From contig JAFACY010000157.1 of assembly GCA_023425285.1 (NCBI GenBank), positions 1-20,893 on the forward strand: a stretch of 20,893 nt of DNA. Reading direction: 5' to 3'. Shown here one piece after another: positions 14,152-20,785 of this stretch; the stretch's first letter is position 1, and each line of letters starts with the position of its first letter. The translations under genes were made by a program, and so were the position numbers. The notes under the pieces are model-generated. The model saw nothing but the letters and a program-made list of their open reading frames with translations, did not search any database and was not told the origin of the DNA. The stretch comes from Bacillota bacterium. GTDB lineage: Bacteria; Bacillota; Clostridia; Tissierellales; Sedimentibacteraceae.

Positions 14152-15327
14152 TTACAAAAATAATACATTTACCTGTTTTCCCGCTTTTTTTAATTCATCT
14201 ATCAGGTTATCGACTATATTTTGCTTGATATTGTAGCCCATAGGGAAATTAGGATTCTGATGGGCAGGGTTAACGGCTCTGCCTATATAAAAATTAATAT
14301 GTGTTCCTATGTCCGTCAGCATATATGTGAGCAATGTGGCTCCGTCGTAGCTGTTGTTTCTCACTACACTTTCATAGCTTGATTTATTCAATTCTTTTAT
14401 ATTTTCCAGAGCCTTTCCCAAAGTTAACACTCCTTCCGTCACAAGATCAAAACCGTCCATGTATGCAATGGGCGGTACATCATCTCTCATGGAATCCAAA
14501 TCAACCTCAAGACTTTTGTTCAGCTCTCTTTCTGCAATTAAAGCGGTTGTTCCTCCGCAGATTATTTTCATGTTTTCACTGCTTAGCATTATATCGACAA
14601 GCTGATTGTCCAGGGATTTATCAGCGGGAGGACCTATAAAGACGTCTATGACTTCAGGCTTACGAACCTTGATAGTTAAAATGGTCGTGTCATCTCCCGG
14701 TTCGTTATTGTATAAATTGTTGCAGACTCCTATGAAATTACCGTTGATGAGCTGTGAAGATTTGTTGACATTATTCAGTTCCAGCAGATATTCATTGACC
14801 TCATCTCTCGACCATCCTAAATTAAGAAGCTGGCCTATGCCGGCATGTATGGCTCCGTCGCTTACAACACAAATTGTATCTCCTATGTCCAGCTTTATGT
14901 TTGACTCATATATTTTTTTATTACCTATGAGCCTTTCTTTTTTCTCGACAGGAATTATCCTTTTATGAGAATAATAAAAGTAAGGAGGATTGTCGTACTC
15001 TGCAATGTACGCATTGTTTTCCTTGTCGATTTTAATTATGGTGAAGGTTGAATAAGCAAGCTTTCTCACCTTGCATTCAGGCAGAGTATTGATAATTGTT
15101 TCAATCGTGTCATCAATGGATGCGTTGTTTTTAAGCATAGTTACAGCGATTTTAGTGGTCATGGTAGAAAGAATGTTGGCCTTTACGCCGCTTCCCAAGC
15201 CATCGGATATAACAATGATGCATCCGTCATCATCATAGATGTATTCGACCTTATCGCCGCACAGCTCTTCGTTGTGCTTATTTATACTTTTATAATTGAT
15301 ATCAAAAAAATTATCCATTACTTTCAT
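14152..15327 (-). CDS. SpoIIE/PP2C-type serine phosphatase with extra C-terminal domain
   Basis: A 391-residue protein. Residues about 10-222 are a SpoIIE-type PP2C phosphatase: metal-site residues appear as CGD (D25), ISDGLGSG (D42), VVSDGA (D157) and PGDDTTI (D212/D213), in the right order. Residues about 230-391 are a separate domain starting VIDVFIGPPADKSLDNQLVDIML, which I do not recognise. PP2C proteins of this kind dephosphorylate Ser/Thr on regulators such as anti-anti-sigma factors. It is the last gene of the operon and its start overlaps the 3' end of the hydrogenase-like gene by 17 bp. That suggests that the phosphatase is the output of the redox/H2 sensor upstream. ATG 15327 has GAGG close by; a second ATG three codons downstream is possible. 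Confidence 0.88.
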   Translation of the reverse strand: MKVMDNFFDINYKSINKHNEELCGDKVEYIYDDDGCIIVISDGLGSGVKANILSTMTTKIAVTMLKNNASIDDTIETIINTLPECKVRKLAYSTFTIIKIDKENNAYIAEYDNPPYFYYSHKRIIPVEKKERLIGNKKIYESNIKLDIGDTICVVSDGAIHAGIGQLLNLGWSRDEVNEYLLELNNVNKSSQLINGNFIGVCNNLYNNEPGDDTTILTIKVRKPEVIDVFIGPPADKSLDNQLVDIMLSSENMKIICGGTTALIAERELNKSLEVDLDSMRDDVPPIAYMDGFDLVTEGVLTLGKALENIKELNKSSYESVVRNNSYDGATLLTYMLTDIGTHINFYIGRAVNPAHQNPNFPMGYNIKQNIVDNLIDELKKAGKQVNVLFL

Positions 15328-17029
15328 TTTCCTCTAACACTACTTTTTTCAGTTTTAATAAAGCGGCCTTGGTTTCTGCCGTGGTTTCTCCCAAAAGACC
15401 GGCTATTTCCTGGGCAACTCTCATTTGCTTTTCAATAACCTTGTCCGCTGTTTCCAGAGTATTAAGCTTGAAATTAATAATCTGCTCCTTTTTCATTTCT
15501 TCCATGGATATGTCATTGAGTATACCAAATAAAATTTTGTTTTTAGGAAGATAAATAATACGCTGGAATACAGTCAAACCATAATTTTCAAGATGAAGCT
15601 TTCTGCCCACCGTATTTGATTCCGATTCAATCACGGCTCTGAAGTCACTAACGGGCATAATAGATGACAGAGGTTTTTTTCGTATATTATTTACACTGAT
15701 GTTGAATGCCTTTTCTCCTGCAGGATTCAGGTCCAGTATATTTAAGTCCAGATCAACAATTAAAATGATGCTTGGAGAATATTCAAAGTAAATATTTGAA
15801 ATTTTTTCTGCTTCACTGCGCATATACGGCATGCACATCTGAGGGTGTGAAAGTCCCTCAAGAACCGAAACTGCCTTTTCCCTGCATGTTTCATATCCGC
15901 AGGCTCCGCAGTTAAGCTCATCTGCTTTTCCGTGCTTTCCGGTAATCTCCAGTATATTTTTTATATCGTCTTCCGAATACGATGAAAATTCATAATGCTT
16001 ATTTCTGAAATTCCTTACATAGCTTATAGTTTCATCATGAGGATAACATGTATGCTCCTTATTCCGGGAGGACTGTACATTTGTCTTTGCCTTGGTTTTT
16101 CTGACGTAGACGTTCTTACTTTTTTTAGGTATGGCAGGTCCTCCGAGACACCCTCTCTCGCAGCTGTTTGCCTCGATAAATACATCGGATAAATCCCCTG
16201 ACAATATTGCATCAAAAGCACCTCGCAAATTATCAATGCCTGATATAGAAAGAGGAGTAAGATCATTATCTTGTATAACATCCTTCATGCCTGACAAGAT
16301 ACCGCTGTCCAAGGGATATTTTTTGCCTGTATAATTACCCTCCACATCTGGATGTGATTCTTCAAAGGTAGATATATCTATGTTTTTTAGTTCCAACAGC
16401 TTGTCAAGCTCCTCAAAGGATATGACGCCGTCAAGTATACCCGAGAGCTGGTAGCCGTAGGCCTCGCATTTTTTGGATATGCATGGACCGAGAAATACTA
16501 TAAAGGCATCTCTTCCGTATTTCTTCCTGATCATTTTACAGTGAGCGATCATGGGAGAGTCTATGGGGATCATATACTTTATCAGATCCGGATAGTATGT
16601 CTGAACCATCATATTTACAGTGGGACAGCAGGTAGTTATTACATTTTTGCTATCAGCTTCATTTACAAATTCCTTGTATAGCTCGGTGACCTTAGCAGCA
16701 CCTATTGCTGTTTCTTCAACTGCTGCGGCTCCTAAATATTTCAGTACGGATATTAATTTATAGGGCTCTTCATAAACGCCTAAATAAGATGGCGCAATTG
16801 AAATGACTATCTTCTTTCCTCTTTTCAGTGCCTGTGTTACATTGTCCAGGTCACTGTGGATGTTTCTTGCGTTTTGAGGACAGACCAAAAAACATGTACC
16901 GCAGGCGATACACTTTTCCTCAACAATCTGTGCCTGGTCATCTATCATCTTTATGGCCTTGACAGAACAGTTTCTTACACATTTATAGCAATTTTTACAA
17001 TTAGCAGGATAAAAATCAAGAATTCTCAT
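15311..17029 (-). CDS. sensory [FeFe]-hydrogenase-like protein with ferredoxin, Fe-S and PAS domains
   Basis: A 572-residue multi-domain iron-sulfur protein. Residues 11-21 and 40-50 hold two CxxCxxCxxxC 4Fe-4S motifs. The hydrogenase large-subunit domain (about 70-300) keeps all H-cluster motifs in short form: TTCCP at 132-136, PCISKKCE at 182-189, and SCERGCLGGP at 289-298. A second Fe-S motif, CGACGYETC at 374-382 with C399, is followed by a PAS domain (about 405-510; SPSIILIVDLDLNILDLNPAGEKAF) and a helical tail. Such PAS-bearing hydrogenases are thought to sense H2 or redox state rather than to produce H2 in bulk. AAGGAG precedes ATG 17029. It overlaps the [2Fe-2S] gene by 14 bp and the phosphatase gene by 17 bp. 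No membrane segment is seen, so it is cytoplasmic. Maturases HydEFG are not in the window. Confidence 0.9.
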   Translation of the reverse strand: MRILDFYPANCKNCYKCVRNCSVKAIKMIDDQAQIVEEKCIACGTCFLVCPQNARNIHSDLDNVTQALKRGKKIVISIAPSYLGVYEEPYKLISVLKYLGAAAVEETAIGAAKVTELYKEFVNEADSKNVITTCCPTVNMMVQTYYPDLIKYMIPIDSPMIAHCKMIRKKYGRDAFIVFLGPCISKKCEAYGYQLSGILDGVISFEELDKLLELKNIDISTFEESHPDVEGNYTGKKYPLDSGILSGMKDVIQDNDLTPLSISGIDNLRGAFDAILSGDLSDVFIEANSCERGCLGGPAIPKKSKNVYVRKTKAKTNVQSSRNKEHTCYPHDETISYVRNFRNKHYEFSSYSEDDIKNILEITGKHGKADELNCGACGYETCREKAVSVLEGLSHPQMCMPYMRSEAEKISNIYFEYSPSIILIVDLDLNILDLNPAGEKAFNISVNNIRKKPLSSIMPVSDFRAVIESESNTVGRKLHLENYGLTVFQRIIYLPKNKILFGILNDISMEEMKKEQIINFKLNTLETADKVIEKQMRVAQEIAGLLGETTAETKAALLKLKKVVLEENESNG

Positions 17030-17279
17030 ATTGGCTCCTTACAGTCTTCATAACTACATCGTCAAAGAAGACTTCTGCATTTTCTATGTTGATTGAATAA
17101 ATTTTATCATTGAAGCTCACTGAAACAGCTTCCGTACAGTGTCCCAGACAAAACGCGGCCTTTATTACAACCTTGTCCGATACGCTCCTGTTCTGGACAC
17201 AATATTTGAATATTTCAATAACATCGTTGGAGCCCTTTAAATGACATGCGCTGCCCACGCAGATTTTCAAATCAGCCAT
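17016..17279 (-). CDS. thioredoxin-like [2Fe-2S] ferredoxin (NuoE/HndA-like)
   Basis: An 87-residue protein with the NuoE-type [2Fe-2S] pattern: C7-x4-C12 (CVGSAC) and C44-x3-C48 (CLGHC). It is a stand-alone version of the C-terminal domain of the 24-kDa NADH dehydrogenase subunit, lacking the usual N-terminal helical part. It probably passes electrons to or from the hydrogenase-like protein encoded next. ATG 17279 is taken as start because GAGG stands six bases before it; a TTG two codons earlier is less likely. It is the first gene of the operon, behind a good promoter. Confidence 0.9.
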   Translation of the reverse strand: MADLKICVGSACHLKGSNDVIEIFKYCVQNRSVSDKVVIKAAFCLGHCTEAVSVSFNDKIYSINIENAEVFFDDVVMKTVRSQYENS

Positions 17280-17309
17280 CTTCAACCTCTTTATTAATTT
17301 TATATGTTA

Positions 17310-17338
17310 ATTATATAACAATATCCTGACGGATACAA
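17310..17338 (-). promoter_or_regulatory. sigma-A promoter of the hydrogenase-sensor operon
   Basis: On the minus strand TTGTAT (17338-17333), 17 bases, perfect TATAAT (17315-17310). Predicted start near 17303, about 24 bases before ATG 17279. It diverges from the rho promoter at 17379-17407 with 40 bases between the -35 boxes. Confidence 0.75.
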
Positions 17339-17378
17339 GCGTATGTTGAAATATTAACAATATTAAATTTATTGCACC

Positions 17379-17407
17379 TTGACTTATTAATTATTAAATG
17401 ATATTAT
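17379..17407 (+). promoter_or_regulatory. sigma-A promoter of rho
   Basis: TTGACT (17379-17384), 17 bases, TATTAT (17402-17407). Start near 17414 gives a leader of about 65 bases to ATG 17479. Confidence 0.7.
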
Positions 17408-17478
17408 TGTACCACCTATCAAGCACTTATCTTGTTTATTCCATAAATGATAAAATTTAAACAGAAACGGAGGTTTTT

Positions 17479-18939
17479 ATGGATAAAAACCAATTAGCCG
17501 GCATGAAACTTAACGAGCTTAAGGAACTGGCTAAATCTAAGGGCATACGTGATGCTTATAAGTATAAAAAGGAAGAATTGCTTATTAAATTGAGTGATTT
17601 TAATGATATGGCAGACGAAACTAAAAATGTTTCAGTTGAAGATTCAAAAGAAAGCATTAAATTTTCCGAAAAAGCAAAAAATTTAGTGGAATTTGAAAAT
17701 GAATCCGATTCCGATATAAATAAAGAAGTCAACACTTCGAATTTGCCTGATAAAATAGTTGAAGAAATTGAGCTTAGCGGCGATGAAGCGTTAAAGGTAG
17801 AAGGAATTTTGGAAACTCACCCGGATGGCTACGGATTTTTAAGAACAAACAATTATCTTACGAGTGAAGATGATGTATACATATCTCCGTCTCAGATCAG
17901 AAGATTCCACATGAAGACGGGAGACAAAATCACAGGTATCACAAGACCTCCAAAGCAAGGTGAAAAATTCAAGGCGTTGCTTTATGTAAGACAGGTCAAT
18001 GATGATAATCCTGAGTCCGCACGTAACAGGAAGGACTTCGATTCACTTACTCCTATATACCCGGACCAGAGACTGAGGCTGGAAAGCTCATTCAAAGATA
18101 TAACAATGAGATTGATCGATTTGGTGGCACCTATAGGAAAGGGACAAAGAGGAATGATTGTTGCTCCTCCTAAGGCCGGTAAGACTACAATACTTAAAAA
18201 TATAGCCAACAGCATAGCGGATAATTATCCGGATGTACAGATTATCATGCTATTAATAGATGAGCGTCCCGAAGAAGTTACGGATATGAAGAGAAACGTA
18301 AAGGGAGATGTCGTTTATTCAACGTTTGATGAGCTTCCGAAAAATCATATCAAGGTTGCCGAAATGGTTCTGGAAAGAGCAAAGCGTCTGGTTGAGCACG
18401 GCAAGGATGTGGTTATATTGTTGGACAGCATCACCAGACTTGCAAGAGCATACAATCTTACCATAACTCCTACCGGAAGAACATTGTCAGGCGGACTTGA
18501 TCCGGGAGCGTTATATGGACCAAAGAGATTTTTCGGCGCGGCGCGTAATATAGAACACGGCGGCAGTCTGACCATACTTGCAAGTGCTCTTATAGAGACG
18601 GGAAGTCGTATGGATGATATGATATTCGAAGAATTCAAGGGTACGGGAAACATGGAAATACACCTTGACAGAAAGCTTTCGGAAAAGAGAATATTCCCTG
18701 CTATCGATATAAATAAATCGGGAACAAGAAGAGAAGAGCTTTTATTAAATCCCGAAGAGCTCCAGACCATATGGCAGCTTCGTAAGGCACTCAGCAACTT
18801 TTCTGTTGCGGATGTAACAGAAAGATTGATTGATGGTCTGCTGAAAAACAAGACAAATGAAGGCTTTATAAAGACTGCAGCAGCACAGTTAAGCAACATA
18901 GAAAAAGTAAAAGATGACTTAACGGACAGAAATTATTAG
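17479..18939 (+). CDS. rho: transcription termination factor Rho
   Basis: A 486-residue hexameric RNA helicase. Residues 1-40 form the Rho N-terminal SAP-like domain (LAGMKLNELKELAKSKGI). A charged linker rich in Glu, Asp and Lys follows (about 45-105), longer than in E. coli Rho (419 residues). The cold-shock RNA-binding domain is at about 112-185 (GILETHPDGYGFLR, YISPSQIRRF). The ATPase core has the Walker A APPKAGKTT from residue 229, Walker B VVILLDSITRLARAYN, the Q-loop GGLDPGALYGPKRFFGAARN, and the R-loop region FEEFKGTGNMEIHLDRKLSEKRIFPAIDINKSGTRREELL. GGAGG lies before ATG 17479. It is followed by rpmE, as in many Firmicutes. Confidence 0.97.
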   Translation: MDKNQLAGMKLNELKELAKSKGIRDAYKYKKEELLIKLSDFNDMADETKNVSVEDSKESIKFSEKAKNLVEFENESDSDINKEVNTSNLPDKIVEEIELSGDEALKVEGILETHPDGYGFLRTNNYLTSEDDVYISPSQIRRFHMKTGDKITGITRPPKQGEKFKALLYVRQVNDDNPESARNRKDFDSLTPIYPDQRLRLESSFKDITMRLIDLVAPIGKGQRGMIVAPPKAGKTTILKNIANSIADNYPDVQIIMLLIDERPEEVTDMKRNVKGDVVYSTFDELPKNHIKVAEMVLERAKRLVEHGKDVVILLDSITRLARAYNLTITPTGRTLSGGLDPGALYGPKRFFGAARNIEHGGSLTILASALIETGSRMDDMIFEEFKGTGNMEIHLDRKLSEKRIFPAIDINKSGTRREELLLNPEELQTIWQLRKALSNFSVADVTERLIDGLLKNKTNEGFIKTAAAQLSNIEKVKDDLTDRNY

Positions 18940-18963
18940 TTTATTAAAACACACAAAAAAATA

Positions 18964-18992
18964 TTGTAATATATTTTAAGCTGTGTTATAAT
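18964..18992 (+). promoter_or_regulatory. sigma-A promoter of rpmE
   Basis: TTGTAA (18964-18969), 17 bases, perfect TATAAT (18987-18992). Start near 18999 leaves a leader of about 55 AT-rich bases before ATG 19054. rpmE can thus be expressed separately from rho. No terminator is obvious between rho and this promoter. Confidence 0.75.
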
Positions 18993-19053
18993 ACTCAAGG
19001 TAATTTGCTAATTATTATTTAATTAATATAGAGAACAGAAAGAGGTGAAAAGG

Positions 19054-19257
19054 ATGAAAGAAGGTATACATCCAAATTATAAAACTGTTACAGTTAGATG
19101 TGCATGTGGAAATACTTTTGAAACAGGTTCAGTTTTAGATGAAATCAAAGTTGAAATTTGTTCAGAGTGCCATCCTTTCTTTACAGGCAAACAGAAGTTT
19201 GTCGATAAAGGCGGTAGAGTTGACAGATTTAAAAAGAAATATGGTATGGATAAATAG
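19054..19257 (+). CDS. rpmE: 50S ribosomal protein L31, zinc-binding form
   Basis: A 67-residue ribosomal protein. It has the family start KEGIHPNYKTV, the four zinc cysteines (C16, C18 in CACG and C36, C39 in CSECHPFF), and FTGKQKFVDKGGRVDRFKKKYG. This is the zinc-containing type, in contrast to the Cys-less paralog made under zinc starvation in some bacteria. ATG 19054 is chosen since GAGGTG ends six bases before it; the in-frame GTG at 19045 is part of that binding site. A terminator follows at 19272. Confidence 0.97.
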   Translation: MKEGIHPNYKTVTVRCACGNTFETGSVLDEIKVEICSECHPFFTGKQKFVDKGGRVDRFKKKYGMDK

Positions 19258-19271
19258 TCATACGCACCCAG

Positions 19272-19309
19272 GCGAATCCCTTGCAGTTGTCAAAGAATTC
19301 GCTTTTTTT
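19272..19309 (+). terminator. intrinsic terminator of rpmE
   Basis: GCGAAT (19272-19277) pairs with ATTCGC (19297-19302), followed directly by seven T's. It starts 15 bases after the stop of rpmE. The loop is long (19 bases) with possible extra TTG/CAA pairing. Confidence 0.75.
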
Positions 19310-19351
19310 ATGCTCTGATATCTATTTGTTTTAGGTTACTTTAAAATTATA

Positions 19352-19385
19352 TTGAAAAAATGACATATTATGGTATAATATGTCA
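19352..19385 (+). promoter_or_regulatory. toxin promoter with extended -10 and an overlapping 11-bp inverted repeat
   Basis: TTGAAA (19352-19357), 16 bases, TATAAT (19374-19379), with an upstream TG giving the extended -10 form TGGTATAAT. The -10 is embedded in the perfect inverted repeat TGACATATTAT (19361-19371) and ATAATATGTCA (19375-19385), with three bases between arms. The repeat could be an operator that blocks polymerase or just a coincidence of AT-rich sequence. Transcription would begin near 19386, inside a leader of about 54 bases before the toxin start. Confidence 0.7.
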
Positions 19386-19415
19386 AAGGAATTGTCATAG
19401 CGGATAGGTGGTTAG

Positions 19416-19435
19416 CTCCCTGAAAAGGGAGGTGG
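19416..19435 (+). promoter_or_regulatory. leader hairpin that hides the toxin ribosome binding site
   Basis: CTCCCT (19416-19421), loop GAAA, AGGGAG (19426-19431). The second arm is itself the Shine-Dalgarno part of AGGGAGGTGG, so the folded leader would limit translation. Such self-sequestering leaders are common in type I toxin mRNAs. Confidence 0.7.
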
Positions 19436-19439
19436 TAAT

Positions 19440-19529
19440 TTGGTAACTTATGATGCTTTGATGTGTATATTCACATTTGGAGCGCTAATAGTATCAATTA
19501 TTGCCTTGTCTAAAGACAAGCTTAAATAG
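19440..19529 (+). CDS. small hydrophobic Hol_Tox-like type I toxin peptide
   Basis: A 29-residue peptide, too short for usual gene callers, read from TTG 19440 four bases after AGGGAGGTGG. It starts VTYDALMCIFTFGALIVSII and ends in Lys-rich LSKDKLK. This is the pattern of the 'putative holin-like toxin' (Hol_Tox) family of Firmicutes: Tyr-(Asp/Glu)-Ala-Leu, a short single membrane helix with Phe-Gly in the middle, and a basic tail. Related peptides depolarise or damage the cell's own membrane when overproduced, and are silenced by an antisense RNA. Here a convergent RNA from a consensus promoter overlaps the mRNA 3' end (19558-19653). Near the end the coding DNA also contains the small stem CTTGTC-TAAA-GACAAG. 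Toxicity is inferred from the family. Confidence 0.8.
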   Translation: MVTYDALMCIFTFGALIVSIIALSKDKLK

Positions 19530-19559
19530 TTTTATACATAAGAGGGAATTCGGAGTATA

Positions 19560-19608
19560 AAAAAATCAACCGCCATTAATAGTCCCCAAACTATTCGGTT
19601 GATTTTTT
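19560..19608. terminator. bidirectional terminator inside the toxin/antitoxin overlap
   Basis: AAAAAATCAACCG (19560-19572) pairs exactly with CGGTTGATTTTTT (19596-19608), with an inner AATAG/CTATT stem. On the minus strand seven T's (19565-19559) end the antitoxin RNA; on the plus strand six T's can end a short form of the toxin mRNA. Confidence 0.85.
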
Positions 19609-19619
19609 GATCGAATACG

Positions 19620-19650
19620 GGAGCTGACCGCTTATTCGGCAGTTCCTTTT
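19620..19650 (+). terminator. second, distal terminator of the toxin mRNA
   Basis: GGAGCTG (19620-19626) pairs with CAGTTCC (19640-19646) with one G-U pair, then CCG/CGG with one bulged A, a 6-base loop, and TTTTATT after it. On the minus strand the same sequence forms the 5' stem-loop of the antitoxin RNA, a likely first-contact site. Confidence 0.7.
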
Positions 19651-19659
19651 ATTAAGTTA

Positions 19660-19688
19660 ATTATAGCGTACATGTAGCAGTATGTCAA
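19660..19688 (-). promoter_or_regulatory. perfect consensus promoter of the antitoxin RNA
   Basis: On the minus strand TTGACA (19688-19683), exactly 17 bases, TATAAT (19665-19660). Both hexamers and spacing match the housekeeping consensus exactly, the strongest promoter in the window. It drives no protein gene in its direction, which supports the antisense RNA. Confidence 0.88.
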
Positions 19689-19717
19689 TAAAAAGAGGTA
19701 GAAATCGGTTGATATGC

Positions 19718-20458
19718 TCAATGGAATTTTCCTAAAAATTCAACAGGCTTGTCAACTAAATCTTTGATTATACCTATATGCTTTTCCTCAATTGTAACCA
19801 AAGAGCAGCATGAAGGTCCTCCGGACTTTTTTAAATCTATGTTTATATCTTTGTTTAGTTTGATTGAAAGATTGTTATAATTACATAAATCATTTAATTC
19901 TGCTTCTGTTCCTCTTGAGCCGACGGGTAATATTTCCTTGATGTGATCACAAAGATATAGCTTTTCAAAATCATCAATATCCAGAATCTTGTCCGGATTA
20001 TTCAGGACTTCATTTCCAACAAGAGGCGTTCCTATTATTAAGCATACATCACCCTTGTCGGTTTTTTTGTATTTTAATTTATCCCTGTCGCATATACCGA
20101 TGCAGGTAACGCCGAGAGATGTCTGGACAGTCGGTATATTTTCTTCGGTGCTTCCGGTCAGATGAACTTTTGTGGTCTTTAGCTTTGATAATACTTCATT
20201 AAAGCCCTCTATGAGTTGTCTGCCCGTATTGTCCATTTCAACTGCGAGACCGTCAGCCATAATCATGGGCCTAAATCCGAGACTCATCAGCTCTGCAAGC
20301 ACAACCTTTCCTGTCTGGTAAGCAGTTATCTGAGGTGATGCCTTAACAATATCATGCTCCTTCATACCTATTCCTCCGCACGAATCACAGGCGATGCCTA
20401 AATATCTGCTTTCATCGATACTGATAACCGTTATATCCCGTATTTGTTTTATATCCAT
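19718..20458 (-). CDS. cblS: alpha-ribazole kinase-like protein (PurM/AIR synthase-related fold)
   Basis: A 246-residue protein of the PurM/ThiL/SelD-like ATP-binding fold. Seen: IACDSCGGIGMKEHD near the N-terminus, where Asp and Gly residues bind ATP-Mg in this fold; TGKVVLAELMSLGFRP; and LTGSTEENIPTVQTSLGVTCIGI. These remind me of CblS, which phosphorylates alpha-ribazole in salvage of the lower ligand of cobalamin, though the match is from memory and a generic AIR synthase-related protein is the safe fallback. The start is set at ATG 20458 because AAGGAG lies six bases before it; the frame back to 20524 has no such site. No other cobalamin gene is in the window. Confidence 0.7.
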   Translation of the reverse strand: MDIKQIRDITVISIDESRYLGIACDSCGGIGMKEHDIVKASPQITAYQTGKVVLAELMSLGFRPMIMADGLAVEMDNTGRQLIEGFNEVLSKLKTTKVHLTGSTEENIPTVQTSLGVTCIGICDRDKLKYKKTDKGDVCLIIGTPLVGNEVLNNPDKILDIDDFEKLYLCDHIKEILPVGSRGTEAELNDLCNYNNLSIKLNKDINIDLKKSGGPSCCSLVTIEEKHIGIIKDLVDKPVEFLGKFH

Positions 20459-20605
20459 TTTTAACTCCTTGAGTACGTTAAATAATTCCAATAAAATTTT
20501 ATCATAATCAGAGATAAATTTCATTAACTATTATAAATATTATGTATATATGGAAGTATATACGAATATATATATTCAGTGACTACGTCATTGATATGAA
20601 TAAAC

Positions 20606-20677
20606 ATTCAGAGGGCTTCAGCCCGATGAATCTCATATTTTAAAATGCTGAGATCCATCTCTTCTCTCGGGGTGACG
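20606..20677. repeat. hairpin plus dispersed-repeat fragment in the 20459-20785 spacer
   Basis: ATTCA-GA-GGGCT (20606-20617) folds back on AGCCC-GA-TGAAT (20620-20631), with facing GA pairs. After 16 bases comes CTGAGATCCATCTCTTCTC...GGGGTGACGG (20648-20677), a relative of the fragment at 1758-1789. The rest of this 327-base spacer is AT-rich, with palindromes such as GAATATATATATTC near 20563-20576. No gene was seen in it. Confidence 0.5.
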
Positions 20678-20785
20678 GGTTCAGGGTTATTTGCTTATAT
20701 ATCCTAAAAAAATATATTAACATTGGAACAAAAATAAAAAGAATTACGTCTAAAAATGTAACTAATCAAAAAATCGAGGTTTTTT

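Larger units (their letters stand above)
19558..19653 (-). ncRNA. antisense antitoxin RNA of the type I toxin locus
   Basis: Predicted minus-strand RNA of about 95 bases. It starts about seven bases after the TATAAT at 19665-19660 and ends at the T-run after the hairpin 19608-19560. It contains no credible coding frame. It is complementary to the toxin mRNA 3' region over its whole length if that mRNA runs to the terminator at 19650, as in TxpA/RatA-type convergent pairs. The pairing would trigger mRNA decay or block ribosomes. The existence of the RNA is inferred from promoter, terminator and position. Confidence 0.75.

Noticed and set aside
18950..18990. AACACA/TGTGTT hairpin after rho as its terminator
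   Set aside because: Six-bp stem with a loop of about 30 bases, overlapping the rpmE promoter and with no T-run.
19045..19053. GTG start of rpmE three codons upstream
   Set aside because: The GTG is part of the GAGGTG ribosome binding site that serves ATG 19054, and L31 proteins start at MKxxIHP.
20459..20524. 22-residue N-terminal extension of the alpha-ribazole kinase-like protein
   Set aside because: No ribosome binding site precedes ATG 20524, whereas AAGGAG lies at the right distance before ATG 20458.
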